Counted from the first letter of the stretch, positions 11,501 to 22,535 are shown. The stretch: DNA of 64,000 nucleotides from Mauremys mutica (GCF_020497125.1 NC_059080.1:52889563-52953562); one strand, 5' to 3'. The notes: generated by a model not told the origin, from the sequence alone. Translations and numbers: made by a program.

Positions 11501-12029
11501 CCAAAACAAAACCCGACTAGCTCAAAAGCTTACCCAAAGCTATAACTTTTCTCTGAGGGAGAAATTTGAGATGGATGACCAACAGAAAAAACCTGTCTAC
11601 CTCCAAGCATAAACACTTACTGGGACTGCATTGATGAAATTCCTGTCTATGATAGGATTCTGTACTAAGGACATCCCAGAATAGCACATATGAGCTCAGA
11701 AATGCTAAGCGAAATCTGCAGTGCCCAGGTGGCTGTAGAGAAGGCTGCCCAGTATGAACACCCCGGTTGATGCTAAGGTACCCATGTGTGAAATCTGCAA
11801 TAACTACAGAGAGCAAAATACACACACACAAATCCAAAGCGATATGAGATTTCTGATTATCTGTTCATTGCTTTATTACACAGGAACATAACATAATGAC
11901 CAATGGCCTCATCAGGCAACCGGTTTCTTGGGTAAGGGAGAAAGGACAGTCGTTGCTGCTACAGGACCACTCAGGGAAGAACTGAGTGACTTTTTTGTCC
12001 AAACCTTTTTGCAGTGAAAAATGCAGATA
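11501..12029. other. unassigned non-coding sequence
   Basis: It lies between the gypsy protease relic and an AT-rich DNA element. The 106-residue - strand frames have no motif. It may contain more retroelement debris that is too decayed to recognise. Confidence 0.35.
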
Positions 12030-12395
12030 TGGTGACACAAAAACATTTTCCAATTTTGAGTCCATTTTGCTGACTTGTTCATTTTGAACTCCGCCTGCCC
12101 AACCCACAATTTCTGAAAAAATCATAGTGTATCGTTTTGACATTTCCCAAATGAAACATTTTGAGTTGTCGATTGGAAATGACATTTTGTTAAGGAATTT
12201 CCTTTCCTTTTATTTTATTTTTAAATTTTAAACAATGAAATCAAACCAAAATATTTAGTTGGAACCAAAATAATTTTTTGCCACACTGAAATTTTCAGAA
12301 AATGTCGTTTTTGGTTTGACATGAAACATGTTATATTTCCTGATTTTTCAGAATTGCTGGTGAACTGAAAAACCTGTTACTTGTCCATCTCTACT
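12030..12395. mobile_element. AT-rich inverted-repeat element, degenerate copy
   Basis: Long A and T runs with mirrored words ('ttttgacatttcccaaat', 'tttggtttgacatgaaac') and an AT content far above the neighbours match a family seen at about 21.8, 23.8, 29.6, 34.2, 36.3 and 44.1 kb. Better copies show ends like 'tagagctggt' and 'aaccagctcta'. No transposase frame occurs in any copy. Boundaries are approximate. Confidence 0.5.
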
Positions 12396-12399
12396 CACA

Positions 12400-12575
12400 A
12401 GAAGTTGGCTCAGTTCGTTGCTCTACCATAGACTTTCTGTGTGACTTCAAGCATGTCACCTAATCTCTCTATGTCTTAATATAATAGGAATAATATTACT
12501 TCCCTATCTCGCGAGGGAGTCGTGAGGGAAAATAACTAACATTTGCGAGGAACTCATGTAAGTGATATTTCCACA
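12400..12575 (+). repeat. MIR-type SINE fragment
   Basis: The words 'tgtgacttcaagcatgtcac' and 'taatctctctatgtctt' followed by 'ataggaataatattactt' match the central and 3' part of a MIR-like SINE with many substitutions. Confidence 0.55.
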
Positions 12576-12593
12576 CTTAAAAATTGGCCTTTA

Positions 12594-13040
12594 ACAAGTG
12601 ACATTCTTACAAGGATCACAATGGTTTTGAAACATTTGCATTATTTGTTCTAACCATTTCAAGTTCCCTTCATGCTCCCATTTTGCTGTAGCTCTCCAGG
12701 GCATGTGGTCATGCCATATCCAACAGAGTGGAGATTTTACCATGTCCGGTTTCTCTGCAATATCACTTGCTTCCAGGTAAATCTGGGTGAGTTGCAACCA
12801 GTTCCTCCAGTTCTTTGCCAAGTCCCCTTCCAGATTAAGGGACTCTGGTGGCTTCATTTGCCAGTTCTGAAGAGATTCAGTTTTCTTCTGACACCGTATA
12901 GCAAAAATGTGACACTTCCAAACCCAGGTCATCTGTTGTGGGGCAGGGTTGCCAAAGGGGAATGTCCTGTTCCAATGACAGAAGATCAGTCTCCATTTAT
13001 CCTTGTGGCTACTGTTACAATATTTCGATGTCAAATACAA
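12594..13040 (-). pseudogene. Ty3/gypsy-type gag (capsid region), relic
   Basis: A 149-codon open frame on the - strand matches the retrotransposon gag/capsid pattern. It contains PPESLNLEGDLAKNWRNW (the PF.G...NW start of the gag domain), a following IYLEAS segment, and a C-terminal FQNHCDPCKNVT, equivalent to the F..YC.P..N.T block. The frame is open but the expected nucleocapsid, protease and polymerase are not found downstream on this strand. The nearby protease relic lies on the opposite strand. It could be a rearranged single insertion or two independent ones. It is not a functional gene. Confidence 0.65.
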
Positions 13041-13339
13041 ATATTAAAAATTCTCAGCTTCCTCCTTGTAGGTGCAGCCACTCTGCTCCTGCCTTATGGA
13101 GGTTTTACTGAACCAGTGCTCCTCACAAGTAGATCTCTATGAGGGGAAGAATACCTGCCAGCCAGTCTGTCTCTGCCTCTATCCAGGAAGTTCTGTGCAA
13201 AGTGATGTCTCTTCCTTTGTGCTCTGAAAGATGCCCAGGCATCCAGTGGGATTAGAAGTTCCACTCCTGTGCCCCGTTCATTGAAAACATCGTGTCCTCA
13301 GCTTAGTTCTGGATACAGTCAGCAGCATAGTCCCTATTG
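13041..13339. other. unassigned non-coding sequence
   Basis: Flanks the gag relic on its 5' side. It may hold the remaining 5' part of that element, but no LTR or primer site is discernible. Confidence 0.3.
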
Positions 13340-14110
13340 ACAGAATTTTTGGTATGATACATAGTCAATCTCTGTGGGAGCTGCCCTTCCTGCTGAGGGC
13401 TTTGAAGATGAGGACCAGGAGCTGAAGCTGAATGTGGTGTGGAATGAAGAGCCAGCTGAGGGCAAAGGAGCACCAATGTGATCAGGGGGCCGGGGCACAT
13501 GACTTACGAGGATTGGCTTAAGGAACTGGGCTTGTTTAGTCTGCAGAAGAGAAGAATGAGGGGGGATTTGATAGAAGCCTTCAACTACCTAAAAGGGGGT
13601 TCCAAATAGGATGGAGCTCAGCTGTTCTCAATGGTGGCAGATGACAGAACAAGGAGCAATGGTTTCAAGTTGCAGTGGGGGAGGTCTAGGGTGGATATTA
13701 GGAAACTTTTTCACTAGGAGGGTGGTGAAGCACTGGAATGGGTTACCGAGGGAGGTGGTAGAATCTCCATCCTTAATGGTTTTTAAGGCCTGGCTTGAAA
13801 AAGCCCTGGCTGGGAGGATTTAGCTGGGGTTGGTCCTGCTTTGAGCAGGGAGTTGGACTAGATGACCTCCTGAGGTCTCTTCCAACCCTAATCTTCTATG
13901 ATTCTGTGATATGATGTAGACTGATGCCTGTTCCACGAAGGTGAAAGAAACAGCTAGTTCCTCACAGGACCAGCTGCAGCTTCTGTGTAGCATGATGCCT
14001 AGGGAGACAGCATGGCAGTAGCCCAGCCTAGAAGTAACAGTGGCACAGGCACAATAACCAGGTCTGTCCCCGAGGAGTAGGCACAATCTTCTTGTTGGCT
14101 GGAGATAGAA
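13340..14110. repeat. ancient LINE-like repeat split by a CR1 insertion
   Basis: The two outer parts (about 13,340-13,490 and 13,912-14,110) carry phrases such as 'gggctttgaagatgagga', 'gagctgaagctgaatgtgg' and 'gcatggcagtagcccagcc'. I associate these with a single old amniote repeat read in this order. The middle is occupied by the CR1 at 13,497-13,911. Family identity is uncertain. Confidence 0.3.
13497..13911 (+). mobile_element. 5'-truncated CR1 LINE with 3' end
   Basis: The + strand starts in the C-terminal coding segment (translating to [12 protein letters not shown]), continues through 'gtggtgaagcactggaatgg' ([16 protein letters not shown]) and ends with 'gatgacctcctgaggtctc' and the terminal 'ctatgattctgtgat'. 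The order of blocks is the standard CR1 3' end. Sequence is close to the 59.1-kb copy (both read SCSVVADD- or SQWWQMT-type text before RSN), so they are probably the same or sister subfamilies. Confidence 0.85.
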
Positions 14111-14676
14111 AAAGGCATTTTTGGTTACTGCTACCTCCTGGTGTAGAGTTTAAATTACTCCAAGACTTCACTCATCCTTGACAGTCCATGGGCTGGTAGT
14201 TTGGCAGTGAGGGATTCTGTGAGATTCTCAAACCTCTTCCCTTTATTACCAACCTCAGCTCCGTCTCCCTCAGGTTCAACTTGCGACATTGCAATTTTAT
14301 GTGCTGATTCCAGCCAGACACCGAGAACAGCCTGGTGCCAACAGTGAGTTAGGCACTGAGCTCTGGTCTGTATCACAGTTTCTTTACTTACTTTGACCTG
14401 TGACAAATATATTTCACAAAAGCACCTGGGCCGTAGGTGTCTTTACCCGAAATTAGAAACGCAGTCAGTTCAAAACTAAAGGCAACAGCTGCTCCTCATT
14501 CCTACCCAGAGAAAATAACCAACCACATTTAAATCAAACCACAAAAACTCCCTCTTTCCTCATAAACACACTTAGCATCCCTCTCCCTCCCTAAAAGCCT
14601 CAGTGAAGGGATGCTCTGAAGGGCAACATATCTGGCAATTCAGGACCTGGAGAATAGGGACCTACACTAAGGGCTC
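14111..14676. other. unassigned non-coding sequence
   Basis: No repeat or gene recognised up to the target duplication of the next DNA element at 14,677. Confidence 0.4.
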
Positions 14677-14684
14677 CTCCTGAA

Positions 14685-14935
14685 CAGGGGCGGCTCCAGG
14701 CCCCAGCACACCAAGCGCGTGCTTGGGGCAGCATGCCCCAGGAGGGCGGCAGGCGGCTCCGGTGGACCTCCCGCAGGCATGCCTGCGGAGGGTCCGCTGG
14801 TCCCGTGGCTTCGGTGGAGCATCTGCAGGCACGTCTGCGGGAGGTCCACTGGAGCCACGGGACCGGCGACCGGCAGAGCACCCCTCGCAGCGTGCCGCTG
14901 TGCTTGGGGCGGCGAAATGGCTAGAGCCACCCCTG
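14685..14935. mobile_element. hAT-type non-autonomous element, 251 bp, GC-rich
   Basis: The left end is CAGGGGCGGCTCCAGG and the complement of the right end is CAGGGGTGGCTCTAG. An exact 8-bp duplication, ctcctgaa, flanks it at 14,677-14,684 and 14,936-14,943. The interior is very GC- and CpG-rich, with overlapping direct and inverted words ('gcaggcatgcctgcgg', 'ggaggtccactggagcc'). Frames of about 90-110 codons on both strands are by-products of this composition. The copy at 41,160-41,433 is a close relative and the one at 37,355-37,575 shares the ends. Confidence 0.9.
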
Positions 14936-15179
14936 CTCCTGAAGACCATCAGATACCTGGCTTTTATCCTGGGAGGGCATCAGCATGAGTCTCTTCTCTG
15001 GAGGCAGCTGAGGCATATGGCCCAGGGAGAGAAGTGGTCTTTCAACTCGGCATAGCCTACAGGGCTTTAATGTACTACTGGGGGAGAAACAGTTCTTCTG
15101 TCCCATGAATATTTTTGAGATTTCACTTTAAAAAATCCTGTTTTGTATCGAAACTGAGACTTTTTGTCATTTTTCATGA

Positions 15180-15345
15180 GCCAGCGAGAGCGAGCACCCA
15201 CCAGACCCCAGAATAGCTAGGTGGGCAGGACCCTGGCCTGGGATGTGACAGACCTACTTTTGAATCCCTGTTTTGTAGCAGGAACTTGAAACCAAGTCCC
15301 CACATCCTAGGTTAGTGCCCAAACCACTGGGCTACCAGTTCCATA
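15180..15345 (-). repeat. tRNA-like SINE fragment, reverse orientation
   Basis: The complement reads 'ggtagcccagtggtttggg', a plausible A box, followed about 45 bp later by 'ttggtttcaagttcctg', a plausible B box. This is the spacing of a tRNA-derived pol III promoter. The tail is not recognisable. No tRNA fold with a proper anticodon stem is claimed. Confidence 0.4.
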
Positions 15346-15369
15346 CAGCTCACTGGCCCAGTGGAGATT

Positions 15370-15540
15370 TAATTGTTTATACACAGTGGAACAGCTTTGA
15401 CAGAGAAACAGACTGAATCTATTCCCTGGTGGCTGGGGTACCCCTCCACCCTCGGGATGTGGGAGACCCACAATCAAGGCCCTGCTCTGCCTGATTCAGA
15501 ACAGGAACTTGAAGCCAGTTCAACTTTAATGTTCAAATCT
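15370..15540 (+). repeat. possible second tRNA-like SINE fragment
   Basis: The run 'ggtggctggggtacccc' then 'gatgtgggagacccacaatc' resembles a degenerate A box, anticodon arm and B box. It ends in the same 'aggaacttgaagcca' phrase as the neighbour at 15,280, suggesting two related copies in opposite orientations. Confidence 0.3.
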
Positions 15541-16250
15541 GACACCGTAGACTCTAAGCAGAAGCCAGCCGGGCAGCACCTGATGATATACCCTCTGTGG
15601 GCTGCTGCATTCTGTATCAGCTTCAGCTTGCGAGTTGCCTTAAGGTATCTCTGTATGCAGAGCTCATTGCTGTGATCCACCCTTGCGATGACAGCCAAAA
15701 AAGGCCTGCATCCAAAAGGAACAGAATCCATCTCCCAACCAGAAGAAGACGGGAAGAAGGCTTCCTCCCCTACCTGGTGCTATACTGTTTTCCCTCAGCA
15801 GCTGGAGATCCAACAACACCGCTAGGCTTCAAACTCTTTGTGGTCAATACATTTTGCTGTGCATTGTAGGCAACATTCTGATCATCCATATCCTGGTGCT
15901 TAAGATGCAGACACATAGGCAGGAAGAGAAAGCTGATGTGCAAGGTGCAGAGCAGAGGGATGCAGACAAGAGCCTGGTCTGGCATTCTAGAGTGTGGGAG
16001 CATCTCCTGCAGCGAGAAGCCACTCCGTGGCCAACAGGGGTCGTGGCTCTTGGATAAGTGTGTGTGGTTCCCTCATAAACTGCTAGCGCACATGCTGCCG
16101 TTGATAGTAAGCGCCAGCCAGCTTCAGCAGCAGTAAGCATTTTGCTGCAGAAGACATCAACTGCAAACAGTGTGGCACCTCTGCCTAGCAAAGATCTGAT
16201 TGCTCCTTCACAGACCTCTTCTATTAGCATAGGGAGGGTGCAGTTGCCTA
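15541..16250. other. repeat-like sequence, family not identified
   Basis: The block 'ctgctgcattctgtatcagc' followed by 'tgcagagctcattgctgtga' at 15,600-15,675 is an old interspersed motif I have seen in reptile sequence but cannot name. The rest has no recognisable content. The 128-residue - strand frame at 15,844-16,230 lacks motifs. Confidence 0.3.
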
Positions 16251-18532
16251 CACTTAGCGGGCATTTCCCTATTGACAGGATTCAGCCTTGTGCCTGAGGT
16301 GGACCTCTGCAGGCTAGCACCAGACAACTCCTATCAGATCCCTTTCCCATCACACCTTCACTCAACCTAAACATGGGTCCAGACCAAATTCATTAACACA
16401 GATGCCGTCTCTCTACATATCCTCTAGGAGAGATCTGAGGTATGGGCAATCTGGGGACGCTGTACTTGTTTGGTAGATTGAGAGGATTTTCAGCTCCTTT
16501 GGCATCAATCCTTCCCCTTCCACGTGTACAAAATATATTTTAAAAGCTTTGGAAACAGGGCCCGTTTCCCTCCAAGATATCTACACTTTATACCTAAAAG
16601 AGGGGCCCTCTTTTAGAGCCCCCAGTCTTGTATTTTATAACTTGTTAGTCCAAAAAAAAATCTGTTGCTTATTAGGAAAGAGATTTCCCCCTCTCCTGTT
16701 TTTTCAACTCTTTTTATTAGACTATTATTTCTCTCCTGAGCCGTGTATTTTCTTCTCTTTTCCCCTCTTGCTTCTATTCCTCTTTAAGAATGAAAGCAAG
16801 GACAGGTCACTTGCCTTTTTATATCAGCATTTGGATGAAATGTTCTAAGACAGCAATAAAAAACACCAAAAAAACAAAACAACAAAAGGCCATTTTTAAT
16901 TGGAAGTGTTTTGTTTTCCCTGGGTTTTTAATTTAGAGAGAGGCTCACAAATACCCTCTCAGGCTACATGGCTGGGCTGTTTTCTTCTGCCACAGACAGG
17001 CTTTCATGGTATAGCACAATAGCTTTTGTTTCAGAAGTATAGGGCAACAAGGACCTTGAATGCCAGAGGTCTGTATTATATCCATAACTGTAGATTTGGA
17101 TGGTGGAACGGAGGTTGGGGGAAGGTGAGAATGAGAGATTTCTCCATTGTACAGATGGAGTCCTTCCAGCAAACGCCAACACAATGGGAAGCACATTCTT
17201 AAGAGCTGAAGCAGCCTCTGGATAAAGACTCACTCATTTTGTACATAATGGTCCCTGTGCTTTAACCTTGTACAGCTGCTATGACACCTGCTTTTCAGAG
17301 CCATTGTTGCAGAACAAGCAGAGCTTTGTCTGCCGTATACATACTGAGCCATACGTGTTAACATGTCTCTCTTTTTTATTTACTTTTGTTCCCCCTCTTT
17401 CTCGCTCTCTTTTTTTAATACAGCAGTTGTGAATGACTAGATTAAAATGCAGTTCAGCCTTGATTCCAGCAAAGCTAAGCCCAGTTTGAGCCTTTGTGAC
17501 ATATTGGTGGTGGTGGCAGAGAGGAGAGCCAAGGGGAGATAGCAGATCAGATGGCGTTGGAGGTGAAGGGCAGTGAGGCTTGCACTAAAGGTCATTGGTA
17601 GGGAAGACTTTTAAGCTAGTGTCACAATTATGACAGCTGCTGGGTTCTGATCTAATGTAGCTACTGTTTTCCTTTCCCTCTGTAACAGTCTCACTGTTTA
17701 TCCTTTTCTTCTTCTTCTAAGTTCCCTACCTTTTCTCTTTCATCCTTGGGTAGTTCCTTCCTTCCTTTGCAATTGATCTCTTCAGTGGAAGTATCAGTAG
17801 GACTGGATAGCTAGGAGTCTTACGCCACAGAGAAGAGATGGGCTTGGGAAAGAATTGACGGCCCCTGAAGCACAAAAAGGCTGACATTTCTGGTGGGAAG
17901 AGCAGTGTGGGAAGAGCTTTATGAAACAAAAATGAAGCTTTAAAAAATTCTAAAGCAGCCTTCCCGCGTGCTGGGAATCCAATGTGGTGGGAAGAAGCAG
18001 GTGTGGGACATCACTAGATGACAATGACAGAACTGGTAGGATCTTGAAATCCTTTCAGGAGCTATGCTGTAAGGCCCCAAATCGCCCTTAGCCAGTAGTA
18101 CAAAGACAATACTGCAGTGAATAATATGGAAGAGATATTAACTTGTTCAGAAAGAATTCAGATTGAGAAACGATGAGAGTGCTGGCTTGGCTATTTTAGA
18201 AACTAGTAAACTGGACTGTTCCATTCTCTTATCTATTGATTTGGAGTGAGAGGAGGGCAAGGTATACTCAGATGCTCTTTGTGTTGTTCTTGTTGCTAGA
18301 AATCTTCCTGAAGATAAATGGGTAAATGCTCCAGAGCTGTATTTGGATCGTTTGGGAGAAATTTTGCATCCTCATTCTTGGCTGTATCAGTGCTTTCTCA
18401 GCCCAGACACAGTGAACTTCTAACTGTTATGCTTTCCCCTATGCAAAAAACCCTGATCCACATGCACTAAGCATAACCTTTACTTCACAGAGAGATAGAG
18501 GGCAACAAACGAAAAAGGGCAAACATAAAGAT
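16251..18532. other. unassigned non-coding sequence, 2.3 kb
   Basis: This is the longest single-copy-looking stretch in the first third of the window. I find no exon and no repeat. A strong pyrimidine tract ending in 'aatacag' near 17,400-17,425 looks like a splice acceptor, but no open or conserved frame follows. Confidence 0.45.
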
Positions 18533-18540
18533 TCTACAAG

Positions 18541-18712
18541 CAATGCTTAATTTGTGCTGCTGCTTGCCAGGGCTGAGCACCGGCACCTCTCAGTTTGGTA
18601 GCCCTGGCACCTCTGGGCCTGCAGCATTAGTTATGAAAGTAAAACAATTGCTTGAGCCCTGGCTCCAAATTGCTTGAGATCCGGCACCTCTTTCATTACA
18701 AATTAAGCACTG
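18541..18712. mobile_element. hAT-type non-autonomous element, 172 bp
   Basis: Left end CAATGCTTAATTTGT and complement of the right end CAGTGCTTAATTTGT form terminal inverted repeats with one mismatch in 15. The flanking 8-bp duplication tctacaag at 18,533-18,540 and 18,713-18,720 is exact. The interior repeats the word 'ggcacctct' three times. No coding capacity. Confidence 0.9.
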
Positions 18713-18720
18713 TCTACAAG

Positions 18721-19719
18721 CAAGAACACAGGGATGTGTGAGCATGTATGTGTGAGCGTGTGTCCTCTCTGCAGTAGGCTCAGCTGAAAACAAAATGGCA
18801 GTTTCTTCTACAACAGGGAGGGGAATGTCTCTCCATTTAAAGGTGCTGTGCATAAAAATAAGCGATAACAGACTGAAGCTGCTTATGCTGCCCATATCTC
18901 TCTTCCTAGCTTCTCTCCTCATTGTGTTGACAATTGCATTATCCATCCTATCACACAAGCTCACAGCTATTGATAACGTTGCTGAGATCTTATTTTTATT
19001 CATTGGACATATGACTAGAATTCTGGTTTTGGCATTGATCATTTCTTGCTTTAACGTTTGTATCCCACTCCTTTCTGCTCTCTCTTCTCTTAGTATTGTC
19101 TCTCAACCTCTAGTCTATTCCAAATCATCTTCATCTCCTGCCATATCACTCTCCTGCCATATCACATCTCCTGCCATATCACTCTCTGGTTCCTTCTGCA
19201 TTAAATTAAAACTTCTCCCCTTCTGGGCTCAACAAGGTGAGTTAGCATTGGCTAAAGAGGGAACTAAAAAGAGCAGTTACTGATGCATTACAGGGCAAAG
19301 GAGTTATGAGCCCAGCTTCTGGGGGCTGCTTAAATCCAGACCCTCAGTCAGTATGAATTACACAACTATGAATTTTATTGATCATGTCTGCACTGTATAC
19401 GTATCCATAAAGCATGGAGTAATATCCTAATGTCTTGTCTTGGCAAGCATTGAACTCAGTGTTATACTGGGGATGGATTCTCTAGAGAAGAGTCTCTTAA
19501 TTGTCCAGGTTTCCAAAATCTGGAGGGGATATCCACATGGAGCAGAGAAAGGTGAATAGTTCTTTGGATTCCAGGAAAAAAGCATGTGTCTGGTTTTAAA
19601 TTCCCCTGGCTTGGCTGTTATGCTGAGCACATGAGTGAGGCCATTATAAATTAACCAGTCGGGTTATCTGGAGAGAGATGCAATCCCTTTTTACTTCTAA
19701 CCTCTAGCAAAGGAAAGCA
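18721..19719. other. unassigned sequence with a short tandem repeat
   Basis: A 162-codon + strand frame (18,795-19,283) predicts two hydrophobic stretches. It lacks any family resemblance, ends in the tandem repeat at 19,134-19,182 and overlaps a 150-codon frame on the other strand. I therefore do not call a gene. Confidence 0.4.
19134..19182. repeat. three copies of a 16-bp tandem repeat
   Basis: The unit tctcctgccatatcac occurs at 19,134-19,149, 19,150-19,165 and 19,167-19,182, all identical, with one extra base before the third. Exact identity suggests recent slippage. Confidence 0.95.
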
Positions 19720-19882
19720 AATGTAAAAGGTTACCTAAAGAGGTTGTGGAATCCCCATCATTGGAGGCTTTTAAGAACAGGCTGGACAAACTATCAGGGA
19801 TGGTCTAGCTATACTTAATCTTGTCTCAGCACAGAGGGTGGACTAGATGACCTCTCCAGGTCCCTTGCAGCCCTACATGTGG
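19720..19882 (+). mobile_element. short CR1 3' fragment
   Basis: Reads 'gaggttgtggaatcccc', 'ttaagaacaggctggac' and 'ggactagatgacctctcc' in the usual CR1 3' order. It is truncated to about 160 bp and the terminal octamer repeat is lost. Confidence 0.8.
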
Positions 19883-20825
19883 CTGGAACTGAATTCCTCT
19901 CACAGCCCCCTGGATGCCATGGTACTTAAGAAACAGAACTCTAAAGGACAGCCCAAAGTGGCACAAAAGGGACAGCAGGAAGAAGTGAGCTGGCCTATGT
20001 GGGGAAAGGACTCCCAGGGACTGTCAAAATAGACAGGCATGCATGAAATATGTACTAGTCTGGATAACAGAGTTGCAGTGAATGATACCCCAATAGAAAA
20101 GAGAAACTCAAATCCAGGGAACTGTTAATCCATCATTCACCTGCACATACTCTCCAACACTACTAAAGAAAGGTGCAGATCCAAAACCATCATCTCCCTA
20201 ATTAGCCGTGTCTGCAGTTTGGGGAAGCTCTTCTGATTTAATTGTTGCATGAAAGGATTCCATGGTAGAGCTAGTAGGAGTAAAGCCAGTGCTGTTGAGG
20301 CCAGCACTCTGGGACTGCTTTTTCTCTTACTACCACTGGCTACAGCATTAGCAGAATGTTGCAAGACTAAGAAGCAGATGTGGTGCTGCTGCAACTGCTG
20401 CCCGTTATGAGCAGAAGTTTGGAAGTCCCATGGAAACAGAATGACTTAGAGAAGAAAAAAGAAGAGGTAATATTGATCATCTTCTACTTTCTTCACCTGG
20501 GAGTGGGCAGTTATTCTAAATATCTTGTATTTCCATTGGGTATAGGGTGCGAGGTAGCATATTCCAGACTCAAGAGGTGTGCTTTTGATGGTCACCACCC
20601 ACTTAAAGTTGGTTGCATTTGATACAAGCATGACCCCACTCAGAGCCAGATTTCAAGTGGTGCAGTGTATATCTCTTCTCCCTGCCCCCATTAAAATCAC
20701 ATCTATACACTGTGAAAACAGCTACTGTAGACTTGGGGGAAATCATCTCAAAATGCTGAGGCATCCAGTGAGACCCAGCCTTCCCTCTGCGACTATCCTA
20801 ACTTCAGCAGTGCCAGTGGCACAAG
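19883..20825. other. unassigned non-coding sequence
   Basis: No element or exon recognised. All frames are under 100 codons and shadow each other. Confidence 0.4.
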
Positions 20826-20827
20826 AA

Positions 20828-20935
20828 GAGACAGATGTTAGAGAGACAAGGTGCAGGAGGTAAGATCTTTTATTGGATCAACTTCTACTGGGGAGAGAGA
20901 CAAGCTTTCAAGCTACATAGAGCTCTTCTTCGTGA
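20828..20935 (-). mobile_element. 3' tail of a Penelope-like element, reverse orientation
   Basis: The complement contains 'gaagaagagctctatgtag', 'gcttgtctctctccccag' and 'gttgatccaataaaag', the same ordered words found downstream of the Penelope-like coding relic at 33,003-33,115 and again at 43,645-43,785. The assignment to a Penelope tail is inferred from that linkage. Confidence 0.6.
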
Positions 20936-21839
20936 CAGCTGTCAAGGTCAGGGGAGTGTCATTTGCAGCAGGAGAGGTGCTGATAGTAATGGGTAAGGAA
21001 AGAGCAAGGGTGACCTCAGCGCTGACAACTAGCATACCTTTTCATTTCTGAGTGTGCTACTATTTTCCCTCCCAGAGGAGAGGGCATTGATGCTCGCAGT
21101 GGCTCTAGTAACTGGAAGACTTTTCTGATAGGAATAAGATAAGCCTGTAGGAGACTCCTCAGATATCTAGGAGAACATCTGAACCTACTGTGTGGGTGAT
21201 GGAGCGGAGGTCAGCTTTTTTGGTCCTTTGGATGTGGTCGCTGTGGCCTGAAATGAACAAAAGTAAAGAAGAGATTTCTGCAATATTCTCACAAGAGGAT
21301 CTGGCTGCTGAGCTTAATTGGCTTAATTGATTACAATCTACCTGTGATTTGTGACGCTTTACTTGATGCTGTTGGGGCTGAATCGCTTTTAAAACTGAAA
21401 ATCTTGGTTCTTTCTGGACCTAATTGTATGATGGGGATAGCCATGGCCCATCATACTGAAGCTACCGCAGTCCCTGCCTACGTGACAGACAGCAGTTGTT
21501 GCTGTAGCTGCTCTTGCACTTAGCTGTACTGAAGTAGCTCCTGCAGGAAGGTAGCTTCTCTTTGCAAGGTGTTACTATGTGTATGCTGTTGCTGGGCAGC
21601 TCAAGGGCTTTACACTATGAATAATAAAGAAAATTGGGTCTCTGCGATTAACCTACTTTGCTAAAACAACAGCCACTGTTGAGCTAGAGAACTGGCTCCT
21701 CAGGGGTTCAGAGCGATGGAGATCAATTCAATATGCAATATCAGCAGTCATAGGTGGCTGGTGCCTGCCACACGGCCAAACTCAGAATAGTAACCAAGTG
21801 TGGAGGGAAAACCCACCAAGTAACACATAAATCACAATT
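20936..21839. other. unassigned non-coding sequence
   Basis: Nothing recognised. Confidence 0.4.
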
Positions 21840-22150
21840 TAAAACAACGGAACATCAGAAAATGTTATTGAAAAAATTATACGTTGGGAAGAATGTTGAA
21901 GTATTTTGGGGTTGTTTTTATTTATTTATTTATTTTGATGGAAAATGTCTTTTTGATTAAGGAGAAATTTTCATGAAAAAATTTCAGGTTTCTTTGGAAA
22001 AAATGTATGGGTTGTCAAAAAACCAAAACTCTAGGTTTTCAGTTTCACAACAACCTTCCCTCCCACCGTCAGATGTCAGTGAAAAATCTCAATGAAAAAG
22101 AAGAAAAAAATCTTTTCATCAGATTTTTCGCCCCCAGTTAGCTCTAGTTT
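21840..22150. mobile_element. AT-rich inverted-repeat element copy
   Basis: Contains mirrored A/T-rich words ('gatggaaaatgtctttttg', 'gagaaattttcatgaaaa', 'cagatttttcgccccc') and ends near 'agttagctctag', like the family at 29.6 and 44.1 kb. A (TTTA)n run lies near 21,915-21,938. Confidence 0.5.
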
Positions 22151-22379
22151 TGGGCTCCATGGCCACAACAGTTACATTTTTCTGGTCCTCAATTCTTTCC
22201 TTTCCTATTTGTCATTGAAGTGACCACCCTTACACTCTGGGTACTCCAGAAGTGGCTGGGGGGTGGGAAATGAGCTGTTGCCAGTGGTTGAACAGTTCAC
22301 AAACTGAGGACCAGGAACAAGGAAGAGGAGAGAGGAACGATCCCTGGGTGTGCCAAGAGACTTGGATGGAGATCAGGAG

Positions 22380-22450
22380 CCAAATCTTCTGCTGATGTAA
22401 CTCCACTGTTGTCAGTGAAGATATACTAGCAGAGGATTTGGCCCTAGGAC
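22380..22450 (-). repeat. fragment of an ancient amniote repeat
   Basis: The complement carries 'gggccaaatcctctgc' and 'gtggagttacatcagc', the same pattern as the segment at 42,190-42,310 ('gggccagattcccacc', 'gtgtaaatcgatgttgc'). Family name not determined. Confidence 0.35.
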
Positions 22451-22535
22451 CACATTTACCATCAGTGTTGCCCGCTCTCACAATTTTATCATGTGTTTGG
22501 TGTATTAGAGACCCAACAGGTCGATGCACAATCAA

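Noticed and set aside
12672..13142. 156-codon + strand frame
   Set aside because: Antisense shadow of the gag relic.
14677..14943. Possible CpG island or promoter
   Set aside because: The GC-rich block has exact transposon ends and an 8-bp duplication, so it is a mobile element.
17390..17430. Pyrimidine tract ending in 'aatacag', like a splice acceptor
   Set aside because: No open, conserved or recognisable exon follows; such tracts occur by chance.
18795..19283. 162-codon + strand frame with two hydrophobic stretches
   Set aside because: No family resemblance, overlaps a 150-codon frame on the other strand, ends in a tandem repeat and overlaps no splice or promoter signal I can support.
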